The notes beneath the pieces are model-generated. The model did not search any database. It had not been told where the DNA came from and was given only the letters and a program-made list of their open reading frames with translations. Positions 25,131 to 34,353 of a DNA stretch of 64,000 nt are shown here, in pieces. This DNA is from Larix kaempferi (taxonomy: Eukaryota; Streptophyta; Pinopsida; Pinales; Pinaceae), in assembly GCA_027924585.1 (NCBI GenBank), contig BSBM01001138.1, positions 11,394,001 to 11,458,000 of the forward strand, written 5' to 3'. A program made the translations under genes and the position numbers. Within the stretch, counting starts at the first letter, position 1; each line of letters starts with the position of its first letter.

Positions 25131-25250
25131 AGGGACGACGAACATGTGCGTCAAGGGCGTGATGGTGGTGGCGGAGTCAGAGTCGGCATCGATCTTGGTG
25201 AGGCAGGCGAGGCCGTTGCAGCCGTTGATGTTCATGGCACAGGATCCGTA
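25131..25250 (-). pseudogene. SDH2: Succinate dehydrogenase iron-sulfur subunit (SDHB) fragment
   Basis: SDHB carries the three Fe-S centres of mitochondrial complex II. About 38 codons match its central region: GSCAMNINGCNGLACLTKID followed by TTITPLTHMFV. This is the segment after the GICGSCAMNI cysteines of the family. The match starts exactly where the UGDH C-terminus ends (the shared bases TACGGATCCTGTGCC span the joint) and stops after HMFV, where unrelated sequence (a WRRLGIDFSDAQLAS block) takes over. No flanking SDHB sequence is present. In the real gene this stretch belongs to a much longer protein of roughly 270-280 residues. Confidence 0.85.
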
Positions 25251-25695
25251 GATGAAGCAGGCAGATCCTTGATCCATGGATCCAGAGGCTTCCCGACAGA
25301 GTACACAATAAACCCATTCCTCAGCTTCTCGGCTCATCGAAGACTAAGGCAGGCTTCTCCATATTCTCATCGATCTTACCATAATCAGGTTCTTGAATTC
25401 ATCCCATTCAGTGTGAATACAGACCCCATGAGCATACTTGGTAGCCTCATAAGCATCCCATACAACACTGATCTGCTTGGAGGCAGTGGGGCTGCTGGGC
25501 ACAAGATGCTGAGGGTGATCCCAATTGAATTGGAAAGATCCCTCCGGATCTGATCCTCGGTCACTTGTGGATCATAGATGTATAGCTGGGCCTTGTCATC
25601 CAGCAACCCATGGCACACAATGGTAGTAGATTCTCTGGTATCCCCGGTATCTTTCTTGAACGCAAACCCTAAGACCGCAAAACCTGCACTTCTGG
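25242..25695 (-). pseudogene. UGD: UDP-glucose 6-dehydrogenase C-terminal fragment
   Basis: UGDH oxidises UDP-glucose to UDP-glucuronate in the cytosol for cell-wall polysaccharide synthesis. The fragment begins in the C-terminal UDP-binding domain with [18 protein letters not shown], continues with [20 protein letters not shown] and RRDLS, then shifts frame. The [15 protein letters not shown]-like and TEWDEFK blocks follow in another frame, then ENMEKPALVFD. The natural C-terminus (NGFIVYSVGKPLDPWIKDLPA) is recognisable at about 25255-25330. The catalytic domain and the NAD-binding N-terminus are absent. At least two frameshifts and a stop make it non-functional. Family assignment is secure from the conserved motifs. 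Confidence 0.88.
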
Positions 25696-25742
25696 TGTTT
25701 CCAGATCCGACAGCCCATAGCATTCACAGATGTACACCAAAT

Positions 25743-26164
25743 TCAAGATATCCTAAAAGAAAGGTCACCTCCCTTCATAAAGACTGCAAGAAAACCACAG
25801 CAGCTATGCACAGAGGAGGAGGGGTGGCTGGACCAAGCCCTGGCCACCCAAGCAACAACGACTCTCAACAGAGATAGGGTTCGTCTCCATTCCACATCAA
25901 GAATTGTCGTCTGCCAGGACGTAGTGCCAACTACCGCCATTGCCAGGACGAATAACCAGCCATCATCGCTCGTCTCGCCCTGTCTGCCATCTGCCACCCG
26001 CTGCCATGGAACCTCGTGAAGCTACTGCCCGCCGCCACATGAATGTAGGGTGTACCCGTAGCCAATGGATCCCCGCGCAAAAGCGCCGCGCCACCCACAC
26101 ACCAGGCGCATGGAATACGCCATCGATCCTCAGTTAAACTCGGGGTGGTGGCCATGGGAGCCAT
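25743..26164 (-). other. 5' part of the chimeric insertion, short open frames
   Basis: Two overlapping frames (25931-26164, starting MAPMATTPSLTEDRW, and 25743-25997) lie upstream of the UGDH fragment in the insert. They are GC-rich and free of recognised domains. The first could be the beginning of a LINE ORF1-like reading frame or a captured leader; I cannot tell which. Confidence 0.25.
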
Positions 26165-26839
26165 GGCCGCCGGGCACTTCCCTACCGACTCTCAAACCCT
26201 AGATGTAGAGCTCCCCGTATATGTTCAGTTGAAATGTTGGGTTAGTCACTCGACTTCTCAGGTGATTGATGAATGTTATTGTGGCATCATTTGCAGGTGT
26301 AAGCTACAGGGCATCTCAAGGTTTCTTCTATTGCATCTCACTCCTTCAACCATTTCCAATTTTGATGGCATATTCTTGATCCTTGAGGGAGGGCATTTTT
26401 GGTGAGCTATTGTACTCTTTGGGGAAGCTTGTAATGCACCATTTCTTTTGTAATATGAATTAAATACTCTTTTCTTCATCTCCAAAAAGTTTCAGGTCGA
26501 AATTCCAAGTAGAAATGTATAAATCTCATTTTTAATGGAAGAACAATGCCATTTCCCCATTACCTTGTTGTGAGCCAATGTATTGATGATGATTTCGAAT
26601 GAATGGATGATTCTATGATATATTTGTGATCAATATACTGCCATGGATGTCTTCTACAATTTTCATGTACTGTACTTGAGCATTTGAATCATTTTTACTC
26701 AGTTTAGTTGTATTGGGAGGTGAAATAGTGCCATTTCCCCAAGGGTCAAATTGGGGATTTTTGCAGTTGAATGGGAGAGGGTGAGAATAGTTGTAATAAA
26801 CCATTAATGGTGCATATGAGACCTTAATAACATACTTAA

Positions 26840-27320
26840 CACATTACATACCTATGTTCATAAATTTGAGTGGGTTTGGAGGCATTTGGGAAGCCATTTT
26901 CAGTACTTACCTCAGGAGGATTTGAACCCCAAATTACTAGTAAAATTGCATACTTGGTACAGAATCTTAAGAGAGTTTGCAGGGGTCTTTTGGTGGCGAT
27001 ATGTCATTCCTAAACATCATATTCAAGTACTAATATCATTCATACACCTTCCTTGAAGATTTGAAGGGATTTGGAGTCAATTTGAGACTTAGAGACCAAT
27101 ACTAGTCAAAGGGAAATCACTAGTAAAGTTGCCTACATTGACCAGAATTGAAAGAGGATTTGCAGAAGTATTTTAAAGGTCCAAAGGAATCTATGAAACA
27201 CATATTTATGTTATAATATCATTCATATACCTTCTCAGAATATTTGGGATCATTTGGGGCAAATTTGGGACCTAGATATCAAAACTAGTCAAAGGTCTAA
27301 CTAGGGAAAAAAAGTGAAAA
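26840..27320. repeat. About 175-bp imperfect tandem repeat inside the LTR
   Basis: Three diverged units share the sequence of phrases 'ttcatacaccttc..gaagattt', 'ggatttggag', 'accaatactagtcaaa' and 'gagaggatttgcag'. They lie at the right end of the probable solo LTR. Tandem repeats in LTRs of this size are common. Confidence 0.55.
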
Positions 27321-27359
27321 TTTGTCATTTTCATAAAATTCCTAAGAAGGGACATTACA

Positions 27360-27890
27360 TAGAATGGTTGACACTTTGCCTCTATATGTTAAAAAATAAC
27401 ATCCCAAATATGCAATCCTACCATTCGCGCAAAAGATAAATTTACATATCATATCATTATAAATGTCCTCATTTTCTTTTGCATTGCAGAGAGAAAATTG
27501 CAGAAACTGCAATTGCAATGTAGACATAACAATTAATTGAAGCAATACAAATTAGCCGAAAGTAAACAACTAATAGCCCAACAAGTTAACTAATATTAGA
27601 ACTAATTATGAAATGAAACTTGTGAGTCCAATAAACAAGGACTCAAATTTGACGAATTGGTGTTGCCACCTTTAATAGATAGATAGTACACACCAATGAG
27701 AAAATTCCAACATTTAGCCACATCTAATGACAGATGCCTTGCCTTACAATGGTGTGCTTCAATTCAGCAGGTTCCATACTACAAGTCGAGCAAGTCACAT
27801 ATATATACAAGATGATTCTTCCCTGTCATCGTTTCATTATAATCCAGGCAGCTAACCAGACTGCCCATAACAATGAAAAGAAGAATATGA
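27360..27890. other. AT-rich DNA downstream of the TIR1/AFB relic
   Basis: This may be the former 3' untranslated/downstream region of the TIR1/AFB copy; the probable solo LTR inserted next to it. Nothing else is recognisable. Confidence 0.35.
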
Positions 27891-28400
27891 TCATAAGGTG
27901 AGCACAAAATTTGGAGCATCCCTTTTTGGCCTAGCAATGGTTCGATATACATATAATTTGTCTGCCTCGTTGTCATCTTCGTCATTTTCCTTTATTATTT
28001 CCACATTAAGCCTCGGCTTGTTCTGAGCAAGGTACCTACAACCACTCATCGTGACCTTGCAGGAAGACATCCATAATGAATGCATAGATTCATAGCGTTC
28101 AAGGCTTGACAAGAGAGTAGCATTGCCAAATGGACTATCCCTTATCTCAAGCTTCTGAAGCTTTGGGAATCCCTGCAATACACATTGCATGCCCGAATCG
28201 CTTCTTCCAACAAAGGCCACAGATAAGGTTTCTAGGTTCTTTGCATAAAGACCAATGTACTCAAAAGCCTTATCAGTAAGCAAACCTGATATTTCTAGTC
28301 ACTGTAAATTCTTACAAATATTTACAATTGCTCCAAAAGCCTCATCCATAGGTTCATCTATCAAATGATCTGGCTGACATGGTTTCATGTTCATTCTATA
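27891..28400 (-). pseudogene. TIR1/AFB-like: TIR1/AFB auxin receptor F-box protein, 3'-terminal exon fragment
   Basis: TIR1/AFB proteins are nuclear F-box/LRR auxin receptors that bring Aux/IAA repressors to the SCF ubiquitin ligase. The minus-strand frame gives the last leucine-rich repeats: [50 protein letters not shown] and the highly diagnostic SLWMSSC motif. LNVEII and [15 protein letters not shown] follow up to a natural-looking C-terminus (LTL, stop). Upstream, EPMDEAFGAIVNICKNLQ also matches, but a TGA stop replaces the Arg codon before LEISG. Homology ends at about 28400 against CT-rich DNA, so the F-box and most LRRs are missing. It is a truncated relic. Confidence 0.9.
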
Positions 28401-28439
28401 TATCTATCCATCAAAATATTTTTAATGTTCTCATTTGTT

Positions 28440-28616
28440 ATCATCACCAAGCCAAGTCCCACACTTATCCCCCTCGCTCACTCTCCCTCTCTCTCCCATA
28501 CTCCTCTACCTACCCATAACTCCCAACCCTCTCTAGATCTCCCCCAACACCCCTCTACTCTATCTCACTCTTAACCCCTACTCCCCTTGCTACCTCTATC
28601 CCCCACCTCCTCCTCC

Positions 28617-28655
<39 letters not shown>

Positions 28656-28736
28656 CTCTTCCCCCTCACCCTTACTAATCCCCTCTCTCCCTCTCTCTCT
28701 CTCTCTTACGTCTTACCAACCCCCCCTCTCACTCTT

Positions 28737-28775
<39 letters not shown>

Positions 28776-29274
28776 CACCCTAACCCTTACTAACCCCCTC
28801 TCTCCCTCTCTCTCCCCTACTCCTCAACCTACACCTTCACTTAACCCCCACCCATCACTCTCTCCACCGTCCACCTAAAAATTACCTCTCTCTCCAACAT
28901 TCTCACTACCCTTAACACCACGCTCTTCCCCCATAACCCCCCTCTTGCTATCCCTACCCATAACCACCCCCTCTGCCCCCCTCTTTCTCTATCCTACTCC
29001 CCCTACCCCCCCTCTCTCTATATGTATCTCTCTCCCCCATAATACCCATCCCCCTACCACTTACCACCCCCCATCTCTCTCTCTCTCTTTCTCTCTCCCC
29101 TAATCCCCCTCCCGCTACAACTTATCGCCACCCATCTCTCTCTCTCTAATCACACCCTATACCCCCCCTTCTCTTTGAAATCCCTAATCCTCCCTAGATC
29201 CCTACCCACCCACCAACCCGCAATCTCAATATCTATCTCTCCCTCAACCCCCCTCCTCTCTCCTTAACCCTCAA

Positions 29275-29309
<35 letters not shown>

Positions 29310-29340
29310 CCCTCTACTGCTCCACCTACCCATAACCCCA

Positions 29341-29407
<67 letters not shown>

Positions 29408-29408
29408 A

Positions 29409-29440
<32 letters not shown>

Positions 29441-29654
29441 ACTCCTCCACTACCACTAAACCCCCGTCCCCTCGCCTCTCTCTCTCATCCTCTCCCTAAC
29501 CCTTACTAACCCCCTCCCTAACTCTCTCACCCCATACCTCTAACACCCCCTCCTCCTCCTCTCTCTCTCTCTCATATCCTCCCTTACCCTTACTAACCTC
29601 TTCTCTTTATCTCTCTTTTCCCTACCCCTCCACCTCCACCTAACCCCCACCCCC

Positions 29655-29692
<38 letters not shown>

Positions 29693-30053
29693 TACTAATC
29701 CTACCCCTACCACTAAACCCCTCTTCTCTCTCTCTCTCTCACTCACACACACACATAATATTACTAACCCCCTCTCTCACTCTTTCTCACCCCTACTCCT
29801 CTTACCTCTCTCTCTCTTTCTCTCTCTCTCTCGCTAAACCTCACTAATTCCCTCTCTCATTATCTCTCTCCACTACTCCTCCACACCTAAGCAACACCTC
29901 TCCCCCCCCAAAAAAAAACCCTAACAACCTCCTCCTCCTCCTCCTCCTCTCTCTCTCTCTCTCTCTCTCCCATATCCTCCCTTACCCTTACTAACCTCTT
30001 CTCTTTATCTCTCTTTTCCTTGCCCCTCCACCTACACCTAACCCCCACCCCCC

Positions 30054-30088
<35 letters not shown>

Positions 30089-30460
30089 AACTTACTAACC
30101 CCCTCTCTCACTCTTTCTTGCCCCTACTCCTCTTACCTCTAATTCTCTCTCTCTCTCTCTAACCCTCACTAATCCCCTCTCTCATTATCTTTCTCCACTA
30201 CTCCTCCACACCTAACTCCCACCTCTCTCTCACCCCTCCAAATCCCTAACAACCTCCCCACCTCTCTCTCTCTCTCTCTCACAGCCCCTAAACCCCCTCC
30301 TACTCTCCCTACCCATAACCACCCCCCCTCTCCCTCTCTCCCTTCCTACCCCTAAACCCCTCTCTATTTCTCTCTCCTATTCCTGCTCCCCGTACCACTT
30401 ACCACACCCTGCTTCTCGATCTCTCTCTCTCTCTCTCTCTTCCCCCACCTTATACCTTAT
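28440..30460. repeat. CT/CCT-rich low-complexity block, first copy of a segmental duplication
   Basis: The block consists of (CT)n, (CA)n, (TCC)n and C-rich words such as cccctaaccccc, with runs of CTCTCT up to several tens of bases. From about 28770 on, its order of words (for example ctcttcaccctaaccctta, caccacgctcttcccccat, tctctatcctactccccct) is repeated 2.83-2.91 kb downstream at 31598-33370. Confidence 0.9.
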
Positions 30461-31135
30461 ACCATGGTCAAACATGCACAAACCATGATCCACCAAAGGA
30501 AACCATAGTCAACCATTATTAAGAAAATTCAACCATAGTCAACCATATGGTTGACCATGGTTGATTATGGTTGACCATGGTTATTTAATAATAATAATAA
30601 AAATTTTAATAACCAACTATTGTTGGTTATTAATAATATTAATATTATTAACCATGGTTTGTTATTAACCATGGAGGACTATGGTTGACCATGGTCAAGC
30701 ATAGTAAACTATTATCAACCATGGTAAACCATGGTGAACCTGAAGTTAACCATAGTCAACAATGTTTAACCAAATCCAACTATGGTAAGCCAAAGTCAAC
30801 TATAGTCAACCATAGTCAAGCATGGTCAACCATGTTTAACCATGTTCAAGCAAATTCAACTATGGTCAACCAAAGTCAACTATGGTCAAATATCACCAAC
30901 CATGGTTGACCATGGTCAACCATAATCAACCATGGTCAATCATTGTCAACCGTGGTAAACCAAAGTCAACCATGGTTAACCATTGTCAAGCATCGTCAAC
31001 CAAAGTCAACCATGGTCAACCATCGTCAACCATATGGTTGACGATGGTTGACCATGGTTAATTAATCATAATAATAATGATAATAATAACCACGTTCAAA
31101 CATGTGCAACCAAAATTCAACCCTCACTCACTCCT
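30461..31135. repeat. 10-bp array (TCAACCATGG-type) with internal inversions
   Basis: The sequence is built of degenerate decamers of the form TCAACCATGG. After the centre CCATATGG the orientation flips to GGTTGACCAT; this happens at about 30549 and 31033. Each flip is followed by an A+T trinucleotide run ((AAT)n). Spacing is 10 bp, with occasional 6-9 bp slips. Confidence 0.9.

Positions 31136-31136
<1 letters not shown>

Positions 31137-31186
<50 letters not shown>
31137..31186. repeat. (CT)n tract between decamer blocks
   Basis: A pure (CT)n run of about 40 bp and flanking CT-rich words separate two copies of the decamer array. Confidence 0.9.
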
Positions 31187-31188
<2 letters not shown>

Positions 31189-31194
31189 TCCCCC

Positions 31195-31440
31195 TCATGT
31201 TCAAACATGTGCAACCAAAGTCAACTATGGTCAACTATCACCAACCATGGTTGACCATGGTCAACCATAATCAACTATGGTCAATCATTGTCAACCATGG
31301 TAAACCATAGTCAACCATGGTCAACCATTGTCAAGCATCGTCAACCATCGTCAACCATGGTCAACCATATGGTTGACTATGGTTGACCATGGTTAGTTAA
31401 TAATAATAATAATAATAACCACGTTCAAACATCTGCAACC
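31195..31440. repeat. Second copy of the decamer array
   Basis: This block repeats 30840-31120 with few changes: the same order of caatcattgtcaacc, gtaaacca and tcaagcatcg variants, then the palindrome GTCAACCATATGGTTGAC at 31360-31377, then (AAT)n, then the phrase ccacgttcaaacat. It shows exact 10-bp phase over at least 31321-31370. Confidence 0.9.
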
Positions 31441-32082
31441 AAAAGTCAACCCTCACTCACTCCTCCTCCTTTTCTCTCTCTCTCTCTCTCTCCTCTTCCC
31501 CCTCACCCTTACTAACCCCCTCTCTCCCTCTCTCTCTCTCTTTCCTCTTACTAACCCCCTCTCTCCCTCTTCCTCCTTCTATCTCTCTCTCTCTCTCCTC
31601 TTCACCCTAACCCTTACTAACCCCCTCTCTCCCTCTCTCTCTCCCCTACTCCTCAACCTACACTTAACCCCCACCCATCTCTCTCTCCCCCATCCCCCTA
31701 AAAATTTCCTCTCTCCAACATTCTCACTACCCCTAACACCACGCTCTTCCCCCATAACCCCCCTCTTGCTATCCCTACCCATAACCACCCCCCCTGCCCC
31801 CCTCTTTCTCTATCCTACTCCCCCTACCCCCCCTCTCTCCATATGTATCTATCTCCCCCATAATACCCACCCCCTACCACTTACCACCCCCGATCTCTCT
31901 CTCTCTCTCTCTCTCTCTCCCATTACAACTTATCGCCACCCATCTCTCTCTCTCTACTCACACCCTATACCCCCCCTTATCTTTGACATCCCTAATCCTC
32001 CCTAGATCCCTACCCACCCACCAACCCGCAATCTCAATATCTATCTCTCCCTCAACCACCCTCCTCCCTCCTTAACCCTCAC

Positions 32083-32141
<59 letters not shown>

Positions 32142-32163
32142 CTACTGCTCCACCTACCCCTAA

Positions 32164-32240
<77 letters not shown>

Positions 32241-32524
32241 ACTCCTCCACTACCACTAAAACCCCTTTCCCTCCCCTTTCTCTCCCATCCTCTCCCTAAC
32301 CCTTACTAACCCCCTCCCTAACTCTCTCACCCCATACCTCTAACACCTCCTCCTCCTCCTCTCTCTCTCTCTCTCTCATATCTTCCCTTACCCATACTAA
32401 CCTCTTCTATTTATCTCTCTTTTCCCTACCCCTCCACCTACACCTAACCCCCACCCCCCCCCCCCCTCTCTCTCTCTCACACACACACACATACACTAAT
32501 CCTCCCCCTACAACTAAACCCCTC

Positions 32525-32589
<65 letters not shown>

Positions 32590-32858
32590 TTACTAACCCC
32601 CTCTCTCACTCTTTCTCACCCCTACTCCTCTTACCTCTAATTCTCTCTCTCTAAACCTCACTAATGCCCTCTCTCATTATCTCTCTCCACTACTCCTCCA
32701 CACCTAAACCCCACCTCTCCCCCCCCCAAAAAAAAACCCTAACAACCTCCTCCTCCTCCTCCTCCTCTCTCTCTCTCATATCCTCCCTTACCCTTACTAA
32801 AGTCTTCTCTTTATCTCTCTCTTCCCTGCCCCTCCACCTACACCTAACCCCCACCCAC

Positions 32859-32889
<31 letters not shown>

Positions 32890-33295
32890 ACACACACACT
32901 ACTCCTCCCCCTATCACTAAAACCCTCCTCTCTCTCTCTCTCACACAAACACACAGAAAATATTACTAACCCCTTCTCTCACTCTTTCTCGCCCCTACTC
33001 CTCTTACCTCCAATTCTCTCTCTCTCTCTAATCCTCACTAATCCCCTCTCTCATTATCTCTCTCCACTACTCCTCCACACCTAACCCCCACCTCTCTCTC
33101 CCCCCCAAAACCCTAACAACCTCCCGACCTCTCTCTCTCTCTCTCTCTCATTCACTCTCATAGCCCCTAAACCCCCTCCTACTCTCCCTACCCATAACCA
33201 CCCCCCCTCTCCCTCTCTCCTTTCCCACCCCTAAACCCCTCTCTATTTCTCTCTCCTAATCCTGCTCCCCATACCACTTACCACACCCTACTTCC

Positions 33296-33356
<61 letters not shown>

Positions 33357-33370
33357 CCCACCTTATACCT
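31440..33370. repeat. CT/CCT-rich block, second copy of the segmental duplication
   Basis: Word order matches 28770-30460, including the (CA)n tracts, the ccccaaaaaaaaaccctaacaacctcctcctcc-type junctions and the final 'ccccaccttataccttatacc' before the decamer array. Copies differ mainly in microsatellite run length, which accounts for the drift in offset from about 2.83 to 2.91 kb. Confidence 0.9.
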
Positions 33371-33373
33371 TAT

Positions 33374-33590
33374 ACCATGGTCAAACATGCACAAACCATG
33401 ATCCACCAAATTCAACCATAGTCAACCATATGGCTGACCATGGTTGACCATGGCTATTTAATAATAATAATAATAATTTTAATAACCACTATTATTGGTT
33501 ATTAATAATATTAATAGTATTAACCATGGAGAACTATGGTTGACCATGGTCAAGCATAGTAAACTATTATCAACCATGGTGTGTTTGTCA
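33374..33590. repeat. Third decamer block, right end of the duplication
   Basis: This stretch matches 30461-30725: the start accatggtcaaacatgcac, the CCATATGG centre (here followed by ctgacc), an (AAT)n run, the gttattaataatattaat inverted segment and caagcatagtaaactatta. Similarity stops at about 33580, where the flank of CACTA copy B begins. Confidence 0.85.
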
Positions 33591-33779
33591 TTTTGTTAGG
33601 TGTATTTAATGTGCAATGACAATTTGTTGGTTTTTTAATTGATTGTATTTTTTTTTTAATTTAAAATTGCAATGGAAAAAAAAACAAAGAATTCATTCGT
33701 TGAGCACCTACCTGGAGGAAATAGTGGCAACATAGTGGAGGTTCAGATTGATGTGGAGTAGGATCTTTTTGGGTGCTCC

Positions 33780-34060
33780 AACACGCACTTGCGAGGTCTT
33801 TGTTTCGCCTATCCACGCTCGCAGGTTCAGGTTTTTTCTTGTGATAACAAACCCGTGCTCTGTTTTTTTTTTTATAAAAAACACGTGCGTGCACGCGTTA
33901 ATGACATGTGCACACATATGTTTGCGTACGGGCTAATAACGTGTGCACGCATAATTTTTCCACGTCAACTCAACAACGTGGACGTTTGTCATTGCCGAAG
34001 CAGGGGCGCGTACGCGTGTTTGAATGTGCATGCGCGCCCTTGTTTTTTTTTCCGCTCACG
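33780..34060. repeat. CpG-rich subterminal-type region with GTGCACGC motifs
   Basis: Repeated words such as cgtgcgtgcacgcgtt, atgtgcacacat, cgtgtgcacgcat and cgcgtacgcgtgttt occur in both orientations within 280 bp. CpG is rare elsewhere in the window, so the island stands out. CACTA transposons carry such repeats near their ends as protein-binding sites; the assignment is by position. Confidence 0.5.
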
Positions 34061-34353
34061 TGCTTCTATTGCGGCCTTTTTGGGTACCAGCTTCATGTGG
34101 GTACCCGCCAATCTTCCTTTTGAATTGAACCAGGACACCAAAACAAGTTTGTTGATGGCTCGATTTGAGAAATTTATAGATGTGAGTAATTAGGGTCTCG
34201 AAGCTCTAAAATTTGTCATGTTTTGTACCTATCCATGATTTATGTGAAGTTTATTATTTTCCTATTTTTTTAGTGTTAATCAATTCGTAAATTAGGGATA
34301 TGAAATATTTATGACGTATATTGTTTACATTTCACTTTTTGTCAACGTTGCAG

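Larger units (their letters stand above)
24591..26305 (-). mobile_element. LINE-mobilised chimeric insertion carrying two host gene fragments
   Basis: A perfect 17-bp direct repeat, ATTTGCAGGTGTAAGCT, flanks the insert (24591-24607 and 26289-26305). On the minus strand the insert ends in a short A-run next to the repeat (24608-24613, after ...ttttccaagg). A long target duplication plus a 3' A-tail is the hallmark of target-primed reverse transcription by a non-LTR retrotransposon. The insert is about 1.68 kb, clearly GC-richer than its surroundings between 25060 and 26170, and encodes neither endonuclease nor reverse transcriptase. It contains a UGDH C-terminal fragment followed directly by an SDHB fragment, both in the same direction as the A-tail, so they would have been part of one transcript. 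Confidence 0.8.
23639..27359 (-). mobile_element. Probable solo LTR, split by a LINE-type insertion
   Basis: The left end reads TGTCATGTCCC and the right end GGGACATTACA, i.e. TG...CA with imperfect inverted termini. The 5 bp outside are TCGAA (left) and TAGAA (right), a target duplication with one mismatch. Removing the insertion at 24591-26305 leaves an LTR of about 2.0 kb. No gag or pol is found on either side, so it looks like a solo LTR left by recombination. The solo LTR at 47286-48676 has near-identical termini but different internal sequence. The strand is a guess from the TGTAATGTCCC start, read on the minus strand. Confidence 0.55.

Noticed and set aside
30461-31440. Regularly spaced repeats resembling a CRISPR array
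   Set aside because: The period is only 10 bp with no unique spacers, and the genome is eukaryotic; it is a decamer satellite.
28480-33360. CCCTAA-like words in the CT-rich blocks as possible interstitial telomeric repeats
   Set aside because: The words are scattered (cctaacccc, ccctaaacccc), never a tandem run of the plant CCCTAAA unit.
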